Notes under the pieces: model-generated
Told to the model about the DNA's origin: nothing
The model's input: the letters and a program-made list of their open reading frames with translations, nothing else
Database searches by the model: none
Shown here: piece after piece, positions 1 to 7,835 of the stretch
Layout of the letters: each line of letters begins with the position of its first letter
Position numbering within the stretch: the stretch's first letter is position 1
Translations under genes and position numbers: made by a program
Source of the DNA: Streptomyces himalayensis subsp. himalayensis
Lineage (GTDB): Bacteria; Actinomycetota; Actinomycetes; Streptomycetales; Streptomycetaceae
Direction of reading: 5' to 3'
DNA: 62,030 nucleotides
NCBI RefSeq assembly: GCF_013778455.1
Contig: NZ_JACEHE010000038.1
Span: 1-62,030 of the forward strand

Positions 1-5
1 AAGTT

Positions 6-51
6 GCGTGTGGCCAGAGAAGACCTCTGCGTGTGACCGGAGAAGACCTCA
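6..51. repeat. 23-bp direct repeat, two tandem copies
   Basis: Two adjacent 23-bp units (6-28 and 29-51) differ at a few positions and share the block GAAGACCTC. They lie just beyond the stop codon of the first gene, whose stop is inside the second copy. Function unknown. Confidence 0.5.
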
Positions 52-636
52 GGGCGTCGCCGTGGAGACCACGTAGACCATGGGGTGGTCCGGGTCCGAC
101 CGGTCGACCACGACGTCCAGGCTGGGCTTCGGGTCCTTCTGCTCATGGGTGAGCCCGGACCATGAACCCGATTCGGAGAAGTCCCAGCCGACGATCCTGC
201 GGTCCCGTGGGCGAATGGCGATGTCCTGGTCCGCGAGGGTGTCGCCGTTGGTACCGATCTTGTCGAGGAACTTGTCCAGGCCTTCGTTGCTCGTGAGGAA
301 CTGGACGTAGAGACGGCTGGTCTTCCAGTTGTTCGTCTCGTAGTGGGCGACGTCGTCGGAGTATCGCGGTATCGGCACGTCGTAGAGGCGGCGCTGGACC
401 TTGGAGGGCCAGCCCGCCGTGAGGCCGGTCGCGGAGTACTTCCTCTCCTTGTCCTTGCCGCTGTCACGGCTCTGGTTGGCCGAGATCACGAGGTAGCCGG
501 CGGGGATGCCGATGAGCAGCACGATGATGACCGCCGTCAGAAACCGGCGGCGGATCACACGCCGGCGGCGCTCGGGGCGTCCCGGTACACCGGCCTCGTC
601 CGGCGGCGGCGACTGGTGGGGCACGAAGGGCGTCAC
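49..636 (-). CDS. Membrane-anchored protein of unknown function
   Basis: About 195 residues. A Pro/Arg-rich cytoplasmic N-terminus is followed by one hydrophobic segment (roughly residues 31-51, containing AVIIVLLIGIPAGYLVI) and a charged, probably extracytoplasmic domain of about 140 residues. I recognise no family. The start is the GTG at 636, preceded by a weak AGGGA. A longer reading to 750 would run into the glucokinase gene and adds only low-complexity Arg-rich sequence. It lies 79 bp downstream of the ROK glucokinase on the same strand, so it is probably the last gene of the sugar-uptake operon. A role in sugar sensing or envelope function would be a guess. Confidence 0.6.
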   Translation of the reverse strand: MTPFVPHQSPPPDEAGVPGRPERRRRVIRRRFLTAVIIVLLIGIPAGYLVISANQSRDSGKDKERKYSATGLTAGWPSKVQRRLYDVPIPRYSDDVAHYETNNWKTSRLYVQFLTSNEGLDKFLDKIGTNGDTLADQDIAIRPRDRRIVGWDFSESGSWSGLTHEQKDPKPSLDVVVDRSDPDHPMVYVVSTATP

Positions 637-715
637 TGGATTCCCTGGGTGGTGCGGGCGGCGATGGAAACTGTTCCGCCGTGGCTGGTGCGGGCGGCGG
701 TCGGAACGGCACGCG

Positions 716-1915
716 TCACTTCGGACCCTCCGCCGTGCCCGTGCCCGCACTGCCCCGAGCCTGCGCGTACCGCTCGTAGCGTTCGTAGCGCTCCACGCGC
801 CGCCGCTTCGCGCGCCGGAACCGGCGGGCGACCAGGCGGGCCAGGTCGGCGGCGCCGACCATGCCGGCCTCGGGGCCGAGCTGGGCGCGCACGATGCGGG
901 CCTCGGGGCGGTAGCCCCGGCCCGTCAAGGTCCGCCGGAACGCGTCGCGGGCCGGGCCGATCAGCAGGTCGTCGGCCGCGCTGACGCCGCCGCCGATGAC
1001 GAAGCAGGACGGGTCGAGGGCGGCGGCGAGGTTGGCGATGCCGACGCCGAGCCACTGGCCGATGTCCTGGAGGAGCTCGACGCACATGGCGTCGCCCTCG
1101 CGGGCCAGCTCGGTGATGAGCGGTCCCGTGATGTCGGGGATGTTGCCCTTGACGTGCTCGATGATGTTGAACGCCACGGGCGAGTCGGCGGCGGCCAGCT
1201 CACGGGCCTCGCGGACGAGCGCGTTGCCCGAGCTGTACTGCTCCCAGCAGCCGCGGTTGCCGCACGGGCAGCGGTGGCCGCCGGGCACGACCTGCATATG
1301 GCCGAACTCACCCGCGACGCCGTACTTGCCGCGCTTGACCTTCCCGTCCTCGAGGATCGCGCCGCCGATGCCCGTACCGAGCGTGATCATGACGAGGTGG
1401 TCCTCGCCGCGTCCGGCGCCGAAGCGCCACTCGGCCCAGGCGGCGGTGTTCGCGTCGTTGTCGACGAGTACGGGAACGGAGAGCCGCTCGGAGAGGCGGT
1501 CCCGGAGGGGCTCGTTGCGCCACGACAGATGGGGTGCGAACAGGACGCGGGCGCGGTCGGCGTCGACCCAGCCTGCCGCGCCGATGCCGACGGCGTGCAC
1601 GTCGTGCCGGTCGGACAGGTCCAGGACCAGCTCGACGATGGTGTCCTCGACGACCCTGGGGCTCTTGGACTTGTCCGGGGTCTCCGTGCGGACCTTCTCC
1701 AGGATGTTGCCGTCCGCGTCGACGACGCCCGCCATCACCTTGGTACCGCCGATGTCGATGCCGACGGTGGGTACGCGGGGCGCCGTGAGGTGGTTACGGC
1801 GCTCACGCGTGCCGACGGTCCGCAGGACCGTGGCCCGGCGGGAGCCTATGGGGGCGCCCCCTGCGCGAGCAGAGCCGAGAGCCCGGGGCAGTGCGAGGTC
1901 GCGGTAGGTGCTCAT
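716..1915 (-). CDS. ROK-family glucokinase
   Basis: Cytoplasmic ATP-dependent hexose kinase of the ROK family, 399 residues. The nucleotide-binding DIGGTK motif lies at about residues 54-59, the catalytic Asp is in NDAN (about 154), and the ROK zinc site is complete: His206 (EFGHMQ) and the cysteines of CPCGNRGC at 216, 218 and 223. There is no helix-turn-helix domain, so it is a kinase and not a ROK repressor. About 50 residues precede the kinase fold and the C-terminus is Arg/Tyr-rich, both unusual for a minimal ROK kinase. It follows the CUT2 transporter genes on the same strand with a 91-bp gap, and probably phosphorylates the imported sugar. The ATG at 1915 is kept; a later start near the kinase fold is possible. 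Confidence 0.9.
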   Translation of the reverse strand: MSTYRDLALPRALGSARAGGAPIGSRRATVLRTVGTRERRNHLTAPRVPTVGIDIGGTKVMAGVVDADGNILEKVRTETPDKSKSPRVVEDTIVELVLDLSDRHDVHAVGIGAAGWVDADRARVLFAPHLSWRNEPLRDRLSERLSVPVLVDNDANTAAWAEWRFGAGRGEDHLVMITLGTGIGGAILEDGKVKRGKYGVAGEFGHMQVVPGGHRCPCGNRGCWEQYSSGNALVREARELAAADSPVAFNIIEHVKGNIPDITGPLITELAREGDAMCVELLQDIGQWLGVGIANLAAALDPSCFVIGGGVSAADDLLIGPARDAFRRTLTGRGYRPEARIVRAQLGPEAGMVGAADLARLVARRFRRAKRRRVERYERYERYAQARGSAGTGTAEGPK

Positions 1916-2006
1916 CGCGCCGATTCTGCCTCACGGCCGCACTGGCCTGCATGACGACGCCCGACGCCCGGGCGGACAAAGGCCGTTCCATTCAAGAGCA
2001 TTTCGG

Positions 2007-2882
2007 TCATTTCACCTGATTCGGTTCCGCTTCCGACGGGTACCCATTCGCACCGGCTGCCATCGGCGCCCGCTCCAGTTCATGACGGAGCACCTCCAGC
2101 TCCGAACCACCCGCCATCTGCCGCGTGAGCTCGTCGAGCGTGATGCCGTTCTTGAGGTAACCGCCCGACATGGCGCCGCGCTTCAGAAGGACGAAACGGT
2201 CGCCCACGAGGTAGGCGTGGTGCGGGTTGTGTGTGATGAGGACGACACCGAGCCCCGCGTCCCTGGCGGCGGCCACGTACTTCAGGACCACGCCGGACTG
2301 TTTGACGCCCAGGGCCGCCGTCGGCTCGTCGAGGACGAGGACCTTGGCCCCGAAGTGGACGGCGCGGGCGATCGCCACGCACTGCCGCTCGCCGCCCGAC
2401 AGGGTGCCGATGGGCTGGTCGACGTCGCGCAGGTCGATGCCCATGCGCAGCAGTGCGGAGCGGGTGGTCTCGCGCATGTACGCGGTGTCGAGGCGCTTGA
2501 AGGGACCGGTTCCCTTCCTCGGCTCGGAGCCCAGGAAGAAGTTCCGCCACACCGGCATCAGCGGCACGACGGCCAGGTCCTGGTAGACCGTGGCGATGCC
2601 GCGGTCCAGGGCTTCACGCGGGTTGCCGAGCCGGACCTCATCGCCGTCGATGCGGAAGGTGCCCGCATCGTGCTGGTGCAGGCCGGCGATGATCTTGATG
2701 AGGGTCGACTTGCCGGCGCCGTTGTCGCCCAGGACGCAGGTGATCTCGCCGGCGTGGACCTCCAGCGACACGCCTTCCAGGGCGCGGACCGTGCCGTAGT
2801 ACTTGCTGACGTCGTCGAGCTCGACGAGCGTGGTACGTGCCGCGTCCGCTGTCGTCGTGGCGGTCGTCGTTGCGGTCGTCAT
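2007..2882 (-). CDS. Sugar ABC transporter ATP-binding protein (CUT2/ribose-xylose type)
   Basis: ATPase of 291 residues with Walker A GDNGAGKST (52-60), signature LSGGERQ, Walker B VLVLDEP and the switch His in LITHN. CUT2 ATPases such as RbsA and XylG usually carry two nucleotide-binding domains; this one has a single domain, as in the FrcA-like single-domain subset, and would act as a dimer. The Thr/Ala-rich N-terminus comes from a short repetitive stretch. Its ATG overlaps the permease stop as ATGA, indicating translational coupling. The gene continues the lipoprotein-permease-ATPase order and feeds the downstream glucokinase. Confidence 0.92.
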   Translation of the reverse strand: MTTATTTATTTADAARTTLVELDDVSKYYGTVRALEGVSLEVHAGEITCVLGDNGAGKSTLIKIIAGLHQHDAGTFRIDGDEVRLGNPREALDRGIATVYQDLAVVPLMPVWRNFFLGSEPRKGTGPFKRLDTAYMRETTRSALLRMGIDLRDVDQPIGTLSGGERQCVAIARAVHFGAKVLVLDEPTAALGVKQSGVVLKYVAAARDAGLGVVLITHNPHHAYLVGDRFVLLKRGAMSGGYLKNGITLDELTRQMAGGSELEVLRHELERAPMAAGANGYPSEAEPNQVK

Positions 2883-3961
2883 GAGGTGGCCTCCGCGCGC
2901 TTGCGGACCCAGGCGTTGAGCAGGGTCGCGAGGAGCAGCATCGCTCCGAGGAAGAACTTGAACCAGTCCGGGTTCCATTCGGCGAAGACGATGCCCTTGC
3001 TCGTCATGCCGAAGATCAGGGCGCCGACCGCGGACCCCACCGCGGAACCGTATCCGCCGGTGATCAGACAGCCGCCGATGACGGCCGCGATGATGTAGAT
3101 CAGCTCGTTGCCGACGCCCTCGCCGGACTGCACGACGTCGTACGACAGCAGGAGGTGCTGGCCGGAGACCCAGGCGGCGAAGGCCACGCCCATGTAGAGG
3201 CCGATCTTGGTCTTGCTGACCGGGACGCCGACCGCGCGGGCCGCGTCCTCGTTGCCGCCGACGGCGAAGATCCAGTTGCCCGCGCGCGTGCGCAGCAGGA
3301 TCCAGGTGGCGACGGCGACCAGCGCGAGCCACCACAGGATGGTCACCTTGACGGTGACGCCGCCGAGGGTGAGCTGCGAGGCGAACAGGGCACGGGCCGA
3401 GGCGAATCCCTCCATGTCCGAGATCGACTTCGTGGAGACCGTGCCGCTGATCAGCTTGGTGAAGCCGAGGTTCATACCGGTCAGCATCAGGAAGGTACCG
3501 AGCGTGATGATGAAGCTCGGCAGCTTGGTGCGGGTCAGCAGTACGCCGTTGAAGAGCCCGAAGGCGAGCGTCACCAGCAGCGAGACGCCGACGCCGACCC
3601 AGACGTTCGCGGTCATCTGGTAGCTGACCATCGAGGAGATCAGCGCCGAGCTGGTCACCATGACGCCCGCGGACAGGTCGAACTCGCCGCCGATCATGAG
3701 CAGCGCGACCGGTACGGCCATGATGCCGATCGTCGACGCCGCGTACAGGACGGTGCTGAGGCTGGAGGCGCGCAGGAAGCTGTCCGCGATGACGGCGAAG
3801 AAGAGGAAGACCGCGAGGGCGCCGACGACCGAGCCGAGTTCGGGGCGGCCGAGCAGCCTGCGCAGCGGCGAGGTCTTGAGGAGCCGTTCGTCCGGGGCGG
3901 GCGCGTCCGGTGCCGGGCCGGACGTCGTGCCGGGTTCCCGGGCGGGGGCGGTGAGGCTCAT
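2879..3961 (-). CDS. Sugar ABC transporter permease (CUT2, RbsC/XylH-like)
   Basis: Integral membrane permease of 360 residues (BPD_transp_2 type). A roughly 45-residue hydrophilic N-terminus is followed by 8-10 hydrophobic segments. The motif GGEFDLSAG is the conserved sugar-permease signature after the third segment, and the stretch around VGGNEDAARAVGVPV matches the cytoplasmic loop that contacts the ATPase. The start is the ATG at 3961, which overlaps the lipoprotein stop as ATGA; its own stop overlaps the ATPase start the same way. The three genes are therefore one coupled unit. Confidence 0.93.
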   Translation of the reverse strand: MSLTAPAREPGTTSGPAPDAPAPDERLLKTSPLRRLLGRPELGSVVGALAVFLFFAVIADSFLRASSLSTVLYAASTIGIMAVPVALLMIGGEFDLSAGVMVTSSALISSMVSYQMTANVWVGVGVSLLVTLAFGLFNGVLLTRTKLPSFIITLGTFLMLTGMNLGFTKLISGTVSTKSISDMEGFASARALFASQLTLGGVTVKVTILWWLALVAVATWILLRTRAGNWIFAVGGNEDAARAVGVPVSKTKIGLYMGVAFAAWVSGQHLLLSYDVVQSGEGVGNELIYIIAAVIGGCLITGGYGSAVGSAVGALIFGMTSKGIVFAEWNPDWFKFFLGAMLLLATLLNAWVRKRAEATS

Positions 3962-4971
3962 CGGGTCCCCCGCTCCGTGTACTCGGCGAGCGCGGCGGCC
4001 TGGTCCTTCGTGATGATCTGCGGCCCGGTGAGCACCGGCTTGCCGCCGCCGAGCACGTCGGAGTTGTACTTGTACAGCCACAGCAGGTCGACGGCCTGGT
4101 AGCCCTGGAGGTACGGCTGCTGGTCGACGGCGAAGCCGAGCGTGCCGGCCTTCAGCGCCGAGGCGACCTTGGCGTTGAGGTCGAAGGTGTCGACCTCGGC
4201 CTTGCTGCCCGCGGTCTCCTTGGCCTTGACGGCGGCGTCCGCGTAAGGCGCGCCGAGCGTGACGACGGAGTCGATGGAGGGGTCGGCCTGGAGCTTGGCC
4301 TCGATGGACGACTGGACGTCGGGCATGCTCGTGCCGTCGACGTAGAGGTTCTGCATCTCGCCGTCGAACGTGTCCTCGGCGCCCGCGCAGCGCTGCTCGT
4401 GGCCGACGTTGCCCTGCTCGTGCAGGACGCAGAGCGCCTTCTTCTTGCCGCGCTCGTTCAGCTCGTCGCCGACGGCCTCGCCGGCGACGGTCTCGTCCTG
4501 GCCGATGTGGGTGAGCGCGCCGAACTCCTTGGACTCGGCGGAGCCGGAGTTGACGGTCACCACCGGTATCCCGGCTTTGACGGCGCGGGCCACGGCGGCC
4601 TTCATGGCGTCGGGCTTGGCCAGCGTCACGATGATGCCGTCGACCTTCTTGTCGACGGCCGCGTCCACGAGCTGCGCCTGCTGCTGGGCTTCGTCGCTGT
4701 GCGAGTACAGGAAGTTGATGTTGTCCTTGACGGCGGCCTGCTTGGCGCCGTTCTGGACGATGTCCCAGAAGGTGTCGCCGTCGCCGGAGTGGGTGACCAT
4801 CGCGATGGTCCAGCGGGGGGAGTTCACCGCGGCCTTCCCCTCGGCGGCCGCGGCCTTGCGGGCGTCCTCCGCGCGCTTGCCGCCGGTGCTGCTGCATCCC
4901 GCAAGGGACAACCCGAGCGCCGCTACCAGCACGGCGCCCATCGCACGTACCCCTGTCCGAACCCTTGCCAC
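3958..4971 (-). CDS. Sugar-binding lipoprotein (CUT2 periplasmic-binding-protein type)
   Basis: Lipid-anchored substrate-binding protein of 337 residues. The signal peptide ends in the lipobox LAGC, with Cys at about residue 26. The rest is a type-1 periplasmic-binding fold (peripla_BP_4) like ribose and xylose binding proteins: a DTFWDIVQNGAKQAA helix near the start and the VDGIIVTLAKPDAM segment. It is the first gene of the coupled transporter set, so the promoter is expected in the 168-bp gap up to 5139. The exact sugar cannot be read from the sequence. Confidence 0.92.
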   Translation of the reverse strand: MARVRTGVRAMGAVLVAALGLSLAGCSSTGGKRAEDARKAAAAEGKAAVNSPRWTIAMVTHSGDGDTFWDIVQNGAKQAAVKDNINFLYSHSDEAQQQAQLVDAAVDKKVDGIIVTLAKPDAMKAAVARAVKAGIPVVTVNSGSAESKEFGALTHIGQDETVAGEAVGDELNERGKKKALCVLHEQGNVGHEQRCAGAEDTFDGEMQNLYVDGTSMPDVQSSIEAKLQADPSIDSVVTLGAPYADAAVKAKETAGSKAEVDTFDLNAKVASALKAGTLGFAVDQQPYLQGYQAVDLLWLYKYNSDVLGGGKPVLTGPQIITKDQAAALAEYTERGTR

Positions 4972-5038
4972 GACGCCGCGTCCTTCCTGAACTCTGCTCG
5001 ATGGTCAGGCCCGGATTTCCTCCGGCCCCAAACGCACC

Positions 5039-5070
5039 ATTATCGAGTACAAAAATTCGGTATCCGGACA
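5039..5070 (-). promoter_or_regulatory. Candidate promoter and GntR operator upstream of the sugar-binding lipoprotein
   Basis: On the minus strand a GATAAT -10-like hexamer (5044-5039) follows an AT-rich stretch. The block TTCGGTA-TCCGGACA (plus strand, 5056-5070) sits where a -35 element would be. The same TTCGGT..TCCGGACA core recurs upstream of the GntR gene as a perfect palindrome. This suggests repression of the transporter operon by the adjacent GntR protein. Inferred from sequence only. Confidence 0.4.
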
Positions 5071-5139
5071 CTGGGGGTTGTGCACAAGGTCACGTCCGGG
5101 CGGTTCCGCGGGGCATGGGAGGTGTCTGAGCAGCAGAGA

Positions 5140-5904
5140 TCAGGACCGTACGAGCAGCTGGAACTCGAAGGAGTAGCGCGAGGCCCGATAGGTGTGCGAG
5201 CCGAACTCGACGGCGCGGCCCGTGTCGTCGAAGGTGGTGCGCTGCATCGTGAGCAGCGGGGCGTTCTCGGGCTCGGCGAGCCGCTCGGCCTCCTCGGCGG
5301 TGGCGGAGCGTGCGCCGATGGTCTGGCGGGCGCTGTGCAGCGTGATGCCGGCGGCGCGCATCAGCCGGTAGAGGCCGGTGGCCTCCAGCTGAGCGGTGTC
5401 CAGGGCGAGCAGGCCGCGGGGCAGCCAGTTGCACAGATAGGCCATGGGCTCGCCGTGAGCCAGGCGCAGCCGCTCCACGCGGTGCACGTCACTGCCCTCC
5501 GCGACCCGGAGTGCGGCGGCGACCTCGGCGGACGCGGGCTCGAGGGTGTTGCCCAGGACGCGGGTGGCCGGGCGCTGACCGGCCGACTCGAGGTCGTCGT
5601 AGAGGCTGCTGAGCTCCAGCGGCCGCTTGACCTGGCTGTGCACGACCTGGGTGCCGACGCCGCGGCGGCGTACGAGCAGGCCCTTGTCGACGAGCGACTG
5701 GATGGCCTGGCGGACGGTCGGCCGGGACAGTCCGAGCCGCGCGGCGAGCTCGATCTCGTTGCCGAGGAGGCTGCCCGGGGTGAGCGCCCCGTGCTCGATC
5801 GCCGCTTCCAGCTGCTGCGACAGCTGGAAGTACAGCGGGACCGGGCTGTTGCGGTCGACGCTCAATTGGAGCGACACGGCGGCATCGACTTCTGGTTTGG
5901 GCAC
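5140..5904 (-). CDS. GntR-family regulator, HutC subfamily
   Basis: DNA-binding repressor of 254 residues. The N-terminal winged helix-turn-helix (about residues 20-90; ELAARLGLSRPTVRQAIQSLVDKGL is the recognition region) is joined to a C-terminal UTRA effector-binding domain, as in HutC, DasR and FarR proteins. Such proteins usually bind a sugar phosphate or related small ligand. It lies immediately upstream of, and on the same strand as, the CUT2 sugar operon, with 168 bp between. A perfect 18-bp palindrome is 48 bp upstream of its start and a related site lies upstream of the lipoprotein gene, so it probably controls both itself and the transporter. Confidence 0.92.
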   Translation of the reverse strand: MPKPEVDAAVSLQLSVDRNSPVPLYFQLSQQLEAAIEHGALTPGSLLGNEIELAARLGLSRPTVRQAIQSLVDKGLLVRRRGVGTQVVHSQVKRPLELSSLYDDLESAGQRPATRVLGNTLEPASAEVAAALRVAEGSDVHRVERLRLAHGEPMAYLCNWLPRGLLALDTAQLEATGLYRLMRAAGITLHSARQTIGARSATAEEAERLAEPENAPLLTMQRTTFDDTGRAVEFGSHTYRASRYSFEFQLLVRS

Positions 5905-5951
5905 GGAGCGAGCGTAGTCGCAGGTAAATGATGACGCGAAGTTGGGAGGTT

Positions 5952-5969
5952 CGGTTGTCCGGACAACCG
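5952..5969. promoter_or_regulatory. Perfect 18-bp palindrome, probable GntR operator
   Basis: The sequence CGGTTGTCCGGACAACCG is fully self-complementary and lies between the GntR start (5904) and the end of the MalG gene (6014). Its core TCCGGACA with the preceding TTCGGT matches the site at 5056-5070. A short terminator for the malEFG operon is an alternative, but the palindrome has no loop. Confidence 0.5.
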
Positions 5970-6013
5970 TACGATGCGCGTGTGGCGTCGCTCACCGCTC
6001 ACGGCGACCGTCG

Positions 6014-6847
6014 TCATCGAGTCGCCCCTCTCGTGAAGCCGTTGTAGATGTACCTCTGCAGGAAGAGGAAGGCGATCAGTGTGGGAACGATCACCAGCAC
6101 CGCGCCCGCCGAGATGGTCTCCCAGTGCGCTCCGAAGGGCCCCTTGAAACGGAAGAGCGAGGTGGAGATCGTGCCCAGCTCCTCTGACGGCATATAGAGG
6201 AACGGGATGTAGAAGTCGTTGTAGACCGTGATGCCCTTGATGATCACGACGGTCGCGATGGCCGGCTTGAGCAGCGGGAAGATGATCTTCCGGTAGATGG
6301 TGAAGGCGTTCGCGCCGTCCAGCCGCGCCGACTCGTCCAGCGAGACCGGGATGCCCCTGATGAACTGCAGGAAGATGTAGATCGACACGATGTCCGTGCC
6401 CATGTAGAGCAGGATGGGCGCCCACCGGCTGTCGAAGAGGCCGAAGCTGTCGACGATCTGGAACGTCGCCACCTGGGTGGTCACACCGGGCACCAGCGTC
6501 GCGATCAGGAACAGCGCCACCACGAGCTTCTTGAGGCGGAAGTCGAACCGGTCGATCGCGTATGCGGTCATGGAGCCGATCACGACGGTTCCAGTGATCG
6601 CGAACGCCAGGATGAAGGCGGTGTTCCCGAACGCCGCCAGCATCTGGCCGTCCTGGAACGCCGTCACGTAGTTGGACAGGTTCAGCCAGTCCTCCGGCAG
6701 CGAAAGCGCGCCGCTGCCGTCCGCCATCTCCCGCGAGGACTTGAGCGAGGTCAGAAGGACGACGCCGAGCGGCAGCAGTACGACGATCGCGGCCAACACC
6801 AGAGAGGCGTACTTCAGTGTGGCGGCCGTGGCCGCACGGGGCGTCAT
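6014..6847 (-). CDS. Sugar ABC transporter permease, MalG type (CUT1)
   Basis: Inner-membrane permease of 277 residues with six hydrophobic segments. The binding-protein-dependent transport motif (ESARLDGANAFTIYRKIIFP, the EAA loop that contacts the ATPase) lies in the last third. The start is the ATG at 6847, overlapping the MalF stop as ATGA. It is the last gene of the malEFG-like set. No ATPase is encoded nearby; in Streptomyces such CUT1 systems typically share the MsiK ATPase encoded elsewhere. Confidence 0.93.
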   Translation of the reverse strand: MTPRAATAATLKYASLVLAAIVVLLPLGVVLLTSLKSSREMADGSGALSLPEDWLNLSNYVTAFQDGQMLAAFGNTAFILAFAITGTVVIGSMTAYAIDRFDFRLKKLVVALFLIATLVPGVTTQVATFQIVDSFGLFDSRWAPILLYMGTDIVSIYIFLQFIRGIPVSLDESARLDGANAFTIYRKIIFPLLKPAIATVVIIKGITVYNDFYIPFLYMPSEELGTISTSLFRFKGPFGAHWETISAGAVLVIVPTLIAFLFLQRYIYNGFTRGATR

Positions 6848-7821
6848 ACGAGGTCCACCTTGTCGTCCGGGACGAGACGGCGCTGCACCCAGGTCACCGC
6901 CAGGATGATCAGCAGCAGGACGACGGCCGCCGCGGACGCCAGGCCCATCTTGTTGAACTGGAAGGCGAGCTTCACGGTCTGGATCACGAAGGTCTCGGTG
7001 CCGGTCGCGCCGCCGGTCATGATGTACGGGACCTCGAAGGCCGACAGCGAGCCCGAGATGGCCAGGATGGCGCTCAGGGTGATGATCGGCCGGATCCCGG
7101 GCGCGATGATGTGCCGGAACTGCTGCCACCGGTTCGCGCCGTCGAGCTCGGAGGCCTCGTACAGTTCACTCGGGATGGACTGGATCGCGCCGAGGAACAG
7201 CACGAAGTTCAGGCCCATGAAGCGCCAGACGGAGACCCCGGCCAGTGAGGTGTTGGCCGATGTGGAGGTGCCGAGCCAGGCGCGGTCGGTGTCGACGCCG
7301 AAGAGGGCGAGCACCGAGTCGAGCGTTCCGCCGTCCTGGAAGAAGTACAGGAACACGAAGCCGATCGCGACCCCGTTGATCAGGTACGGGAAGAACAGCA
7401 CACCCTTGAAGAAGTTCCGGAAGCGGGTGTTGAAGCTGAGGATCGTGGCGAAGTAGAGCGCGGCGGCGATCTGCACGACCGACGCCGCGAGGTAGTAGAG
7501 GCTGACGAAGAAAACCTGGAAAAGCTCGGGCCGCGTGAAGATGTCCCCATAGTTCTCGACACCCGTGTACGCCAGTTCGGGACTCACGCCGTCCCAGTCG
7601 GTGAAGCTGTACGCGATCATGTTGGCGACCGGGGCGTACGTGAACGTCACCAGCAGCGCCAGCGCCGCGGCCATGAACAGCCACGGCGTGGCGCCCCGCA
7701 GCAGGCGTGCCCGCCAGGAACGCGGGGCGGGACCGGGCAGGGCCACCGGAGCCCCCGCCCTGCCCGGCCGGTCCGTCCCCACGGAGGCCTTGGATGCGGC
7801 CTTGGATGCCGTGTCGGTCAT
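6844..7821 (-). CDS. Sugar ABC transporter permease, MalF type (CUT1)
   Basis: Membrane permease of 325 residues. After a roughly 40-residue Ala/Pro-rich cytoplasmic N-terminus there are six hydrophobic segments, and the EAA loop reads ELYEASELDGANRWQQFRHI. It pairs with the MalG-type permease downstream (ATGA overlap) and lies 14 bp after the binding-protein gene. Substrate not deducible; CUT1 systems carry di- and oligosaccharides or polyols. Confidence 0.93.
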   Translation of the reverse strand: MTDTASKAASKASVGTDRPGRAGAPVALPGPAPRSWRARLLRGATPWLFMAAALALLVTFTYAPVANMIAYSFTDWDGVSPELAYTGVENYGDIFTRPELFQVFFVSLYYLAASVVQIAAALYFATILSFNTRFRNFFKGVLFFPYLINGVAIGFVFLYFFQDGGTLDSVLALFGVDTDRAWLGTSTSANTSLAGVSVWRFMGLNFVLFLGAIQSIPSELYEASELDGANRWQQFRHIIAPGIRPIITLSAILAISGSLSAFEVPYIMTGGATGTETFVIQTVKLAFQFNKMGLASAAAVVLLLIILAVTWVQRRLVPDDKVDLV

Positions 7822-7835
7822 CGCGGGCGTCCCCT

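Noticed and set aside
506..1954. A 482-codon plus-strand frame over the glucokinase gene
   Set aside because: Its residues are Arg/Ala/Gly-rich with no domain, and the opposite strand encodes a complete ROK kinase with its zinc site.
4399..5931. A 510-codon plus-strand frame over the binding lipoprotein and GntR genes
   Set aside because: Antisense to two well supported genes; no motif and no ribosome site.
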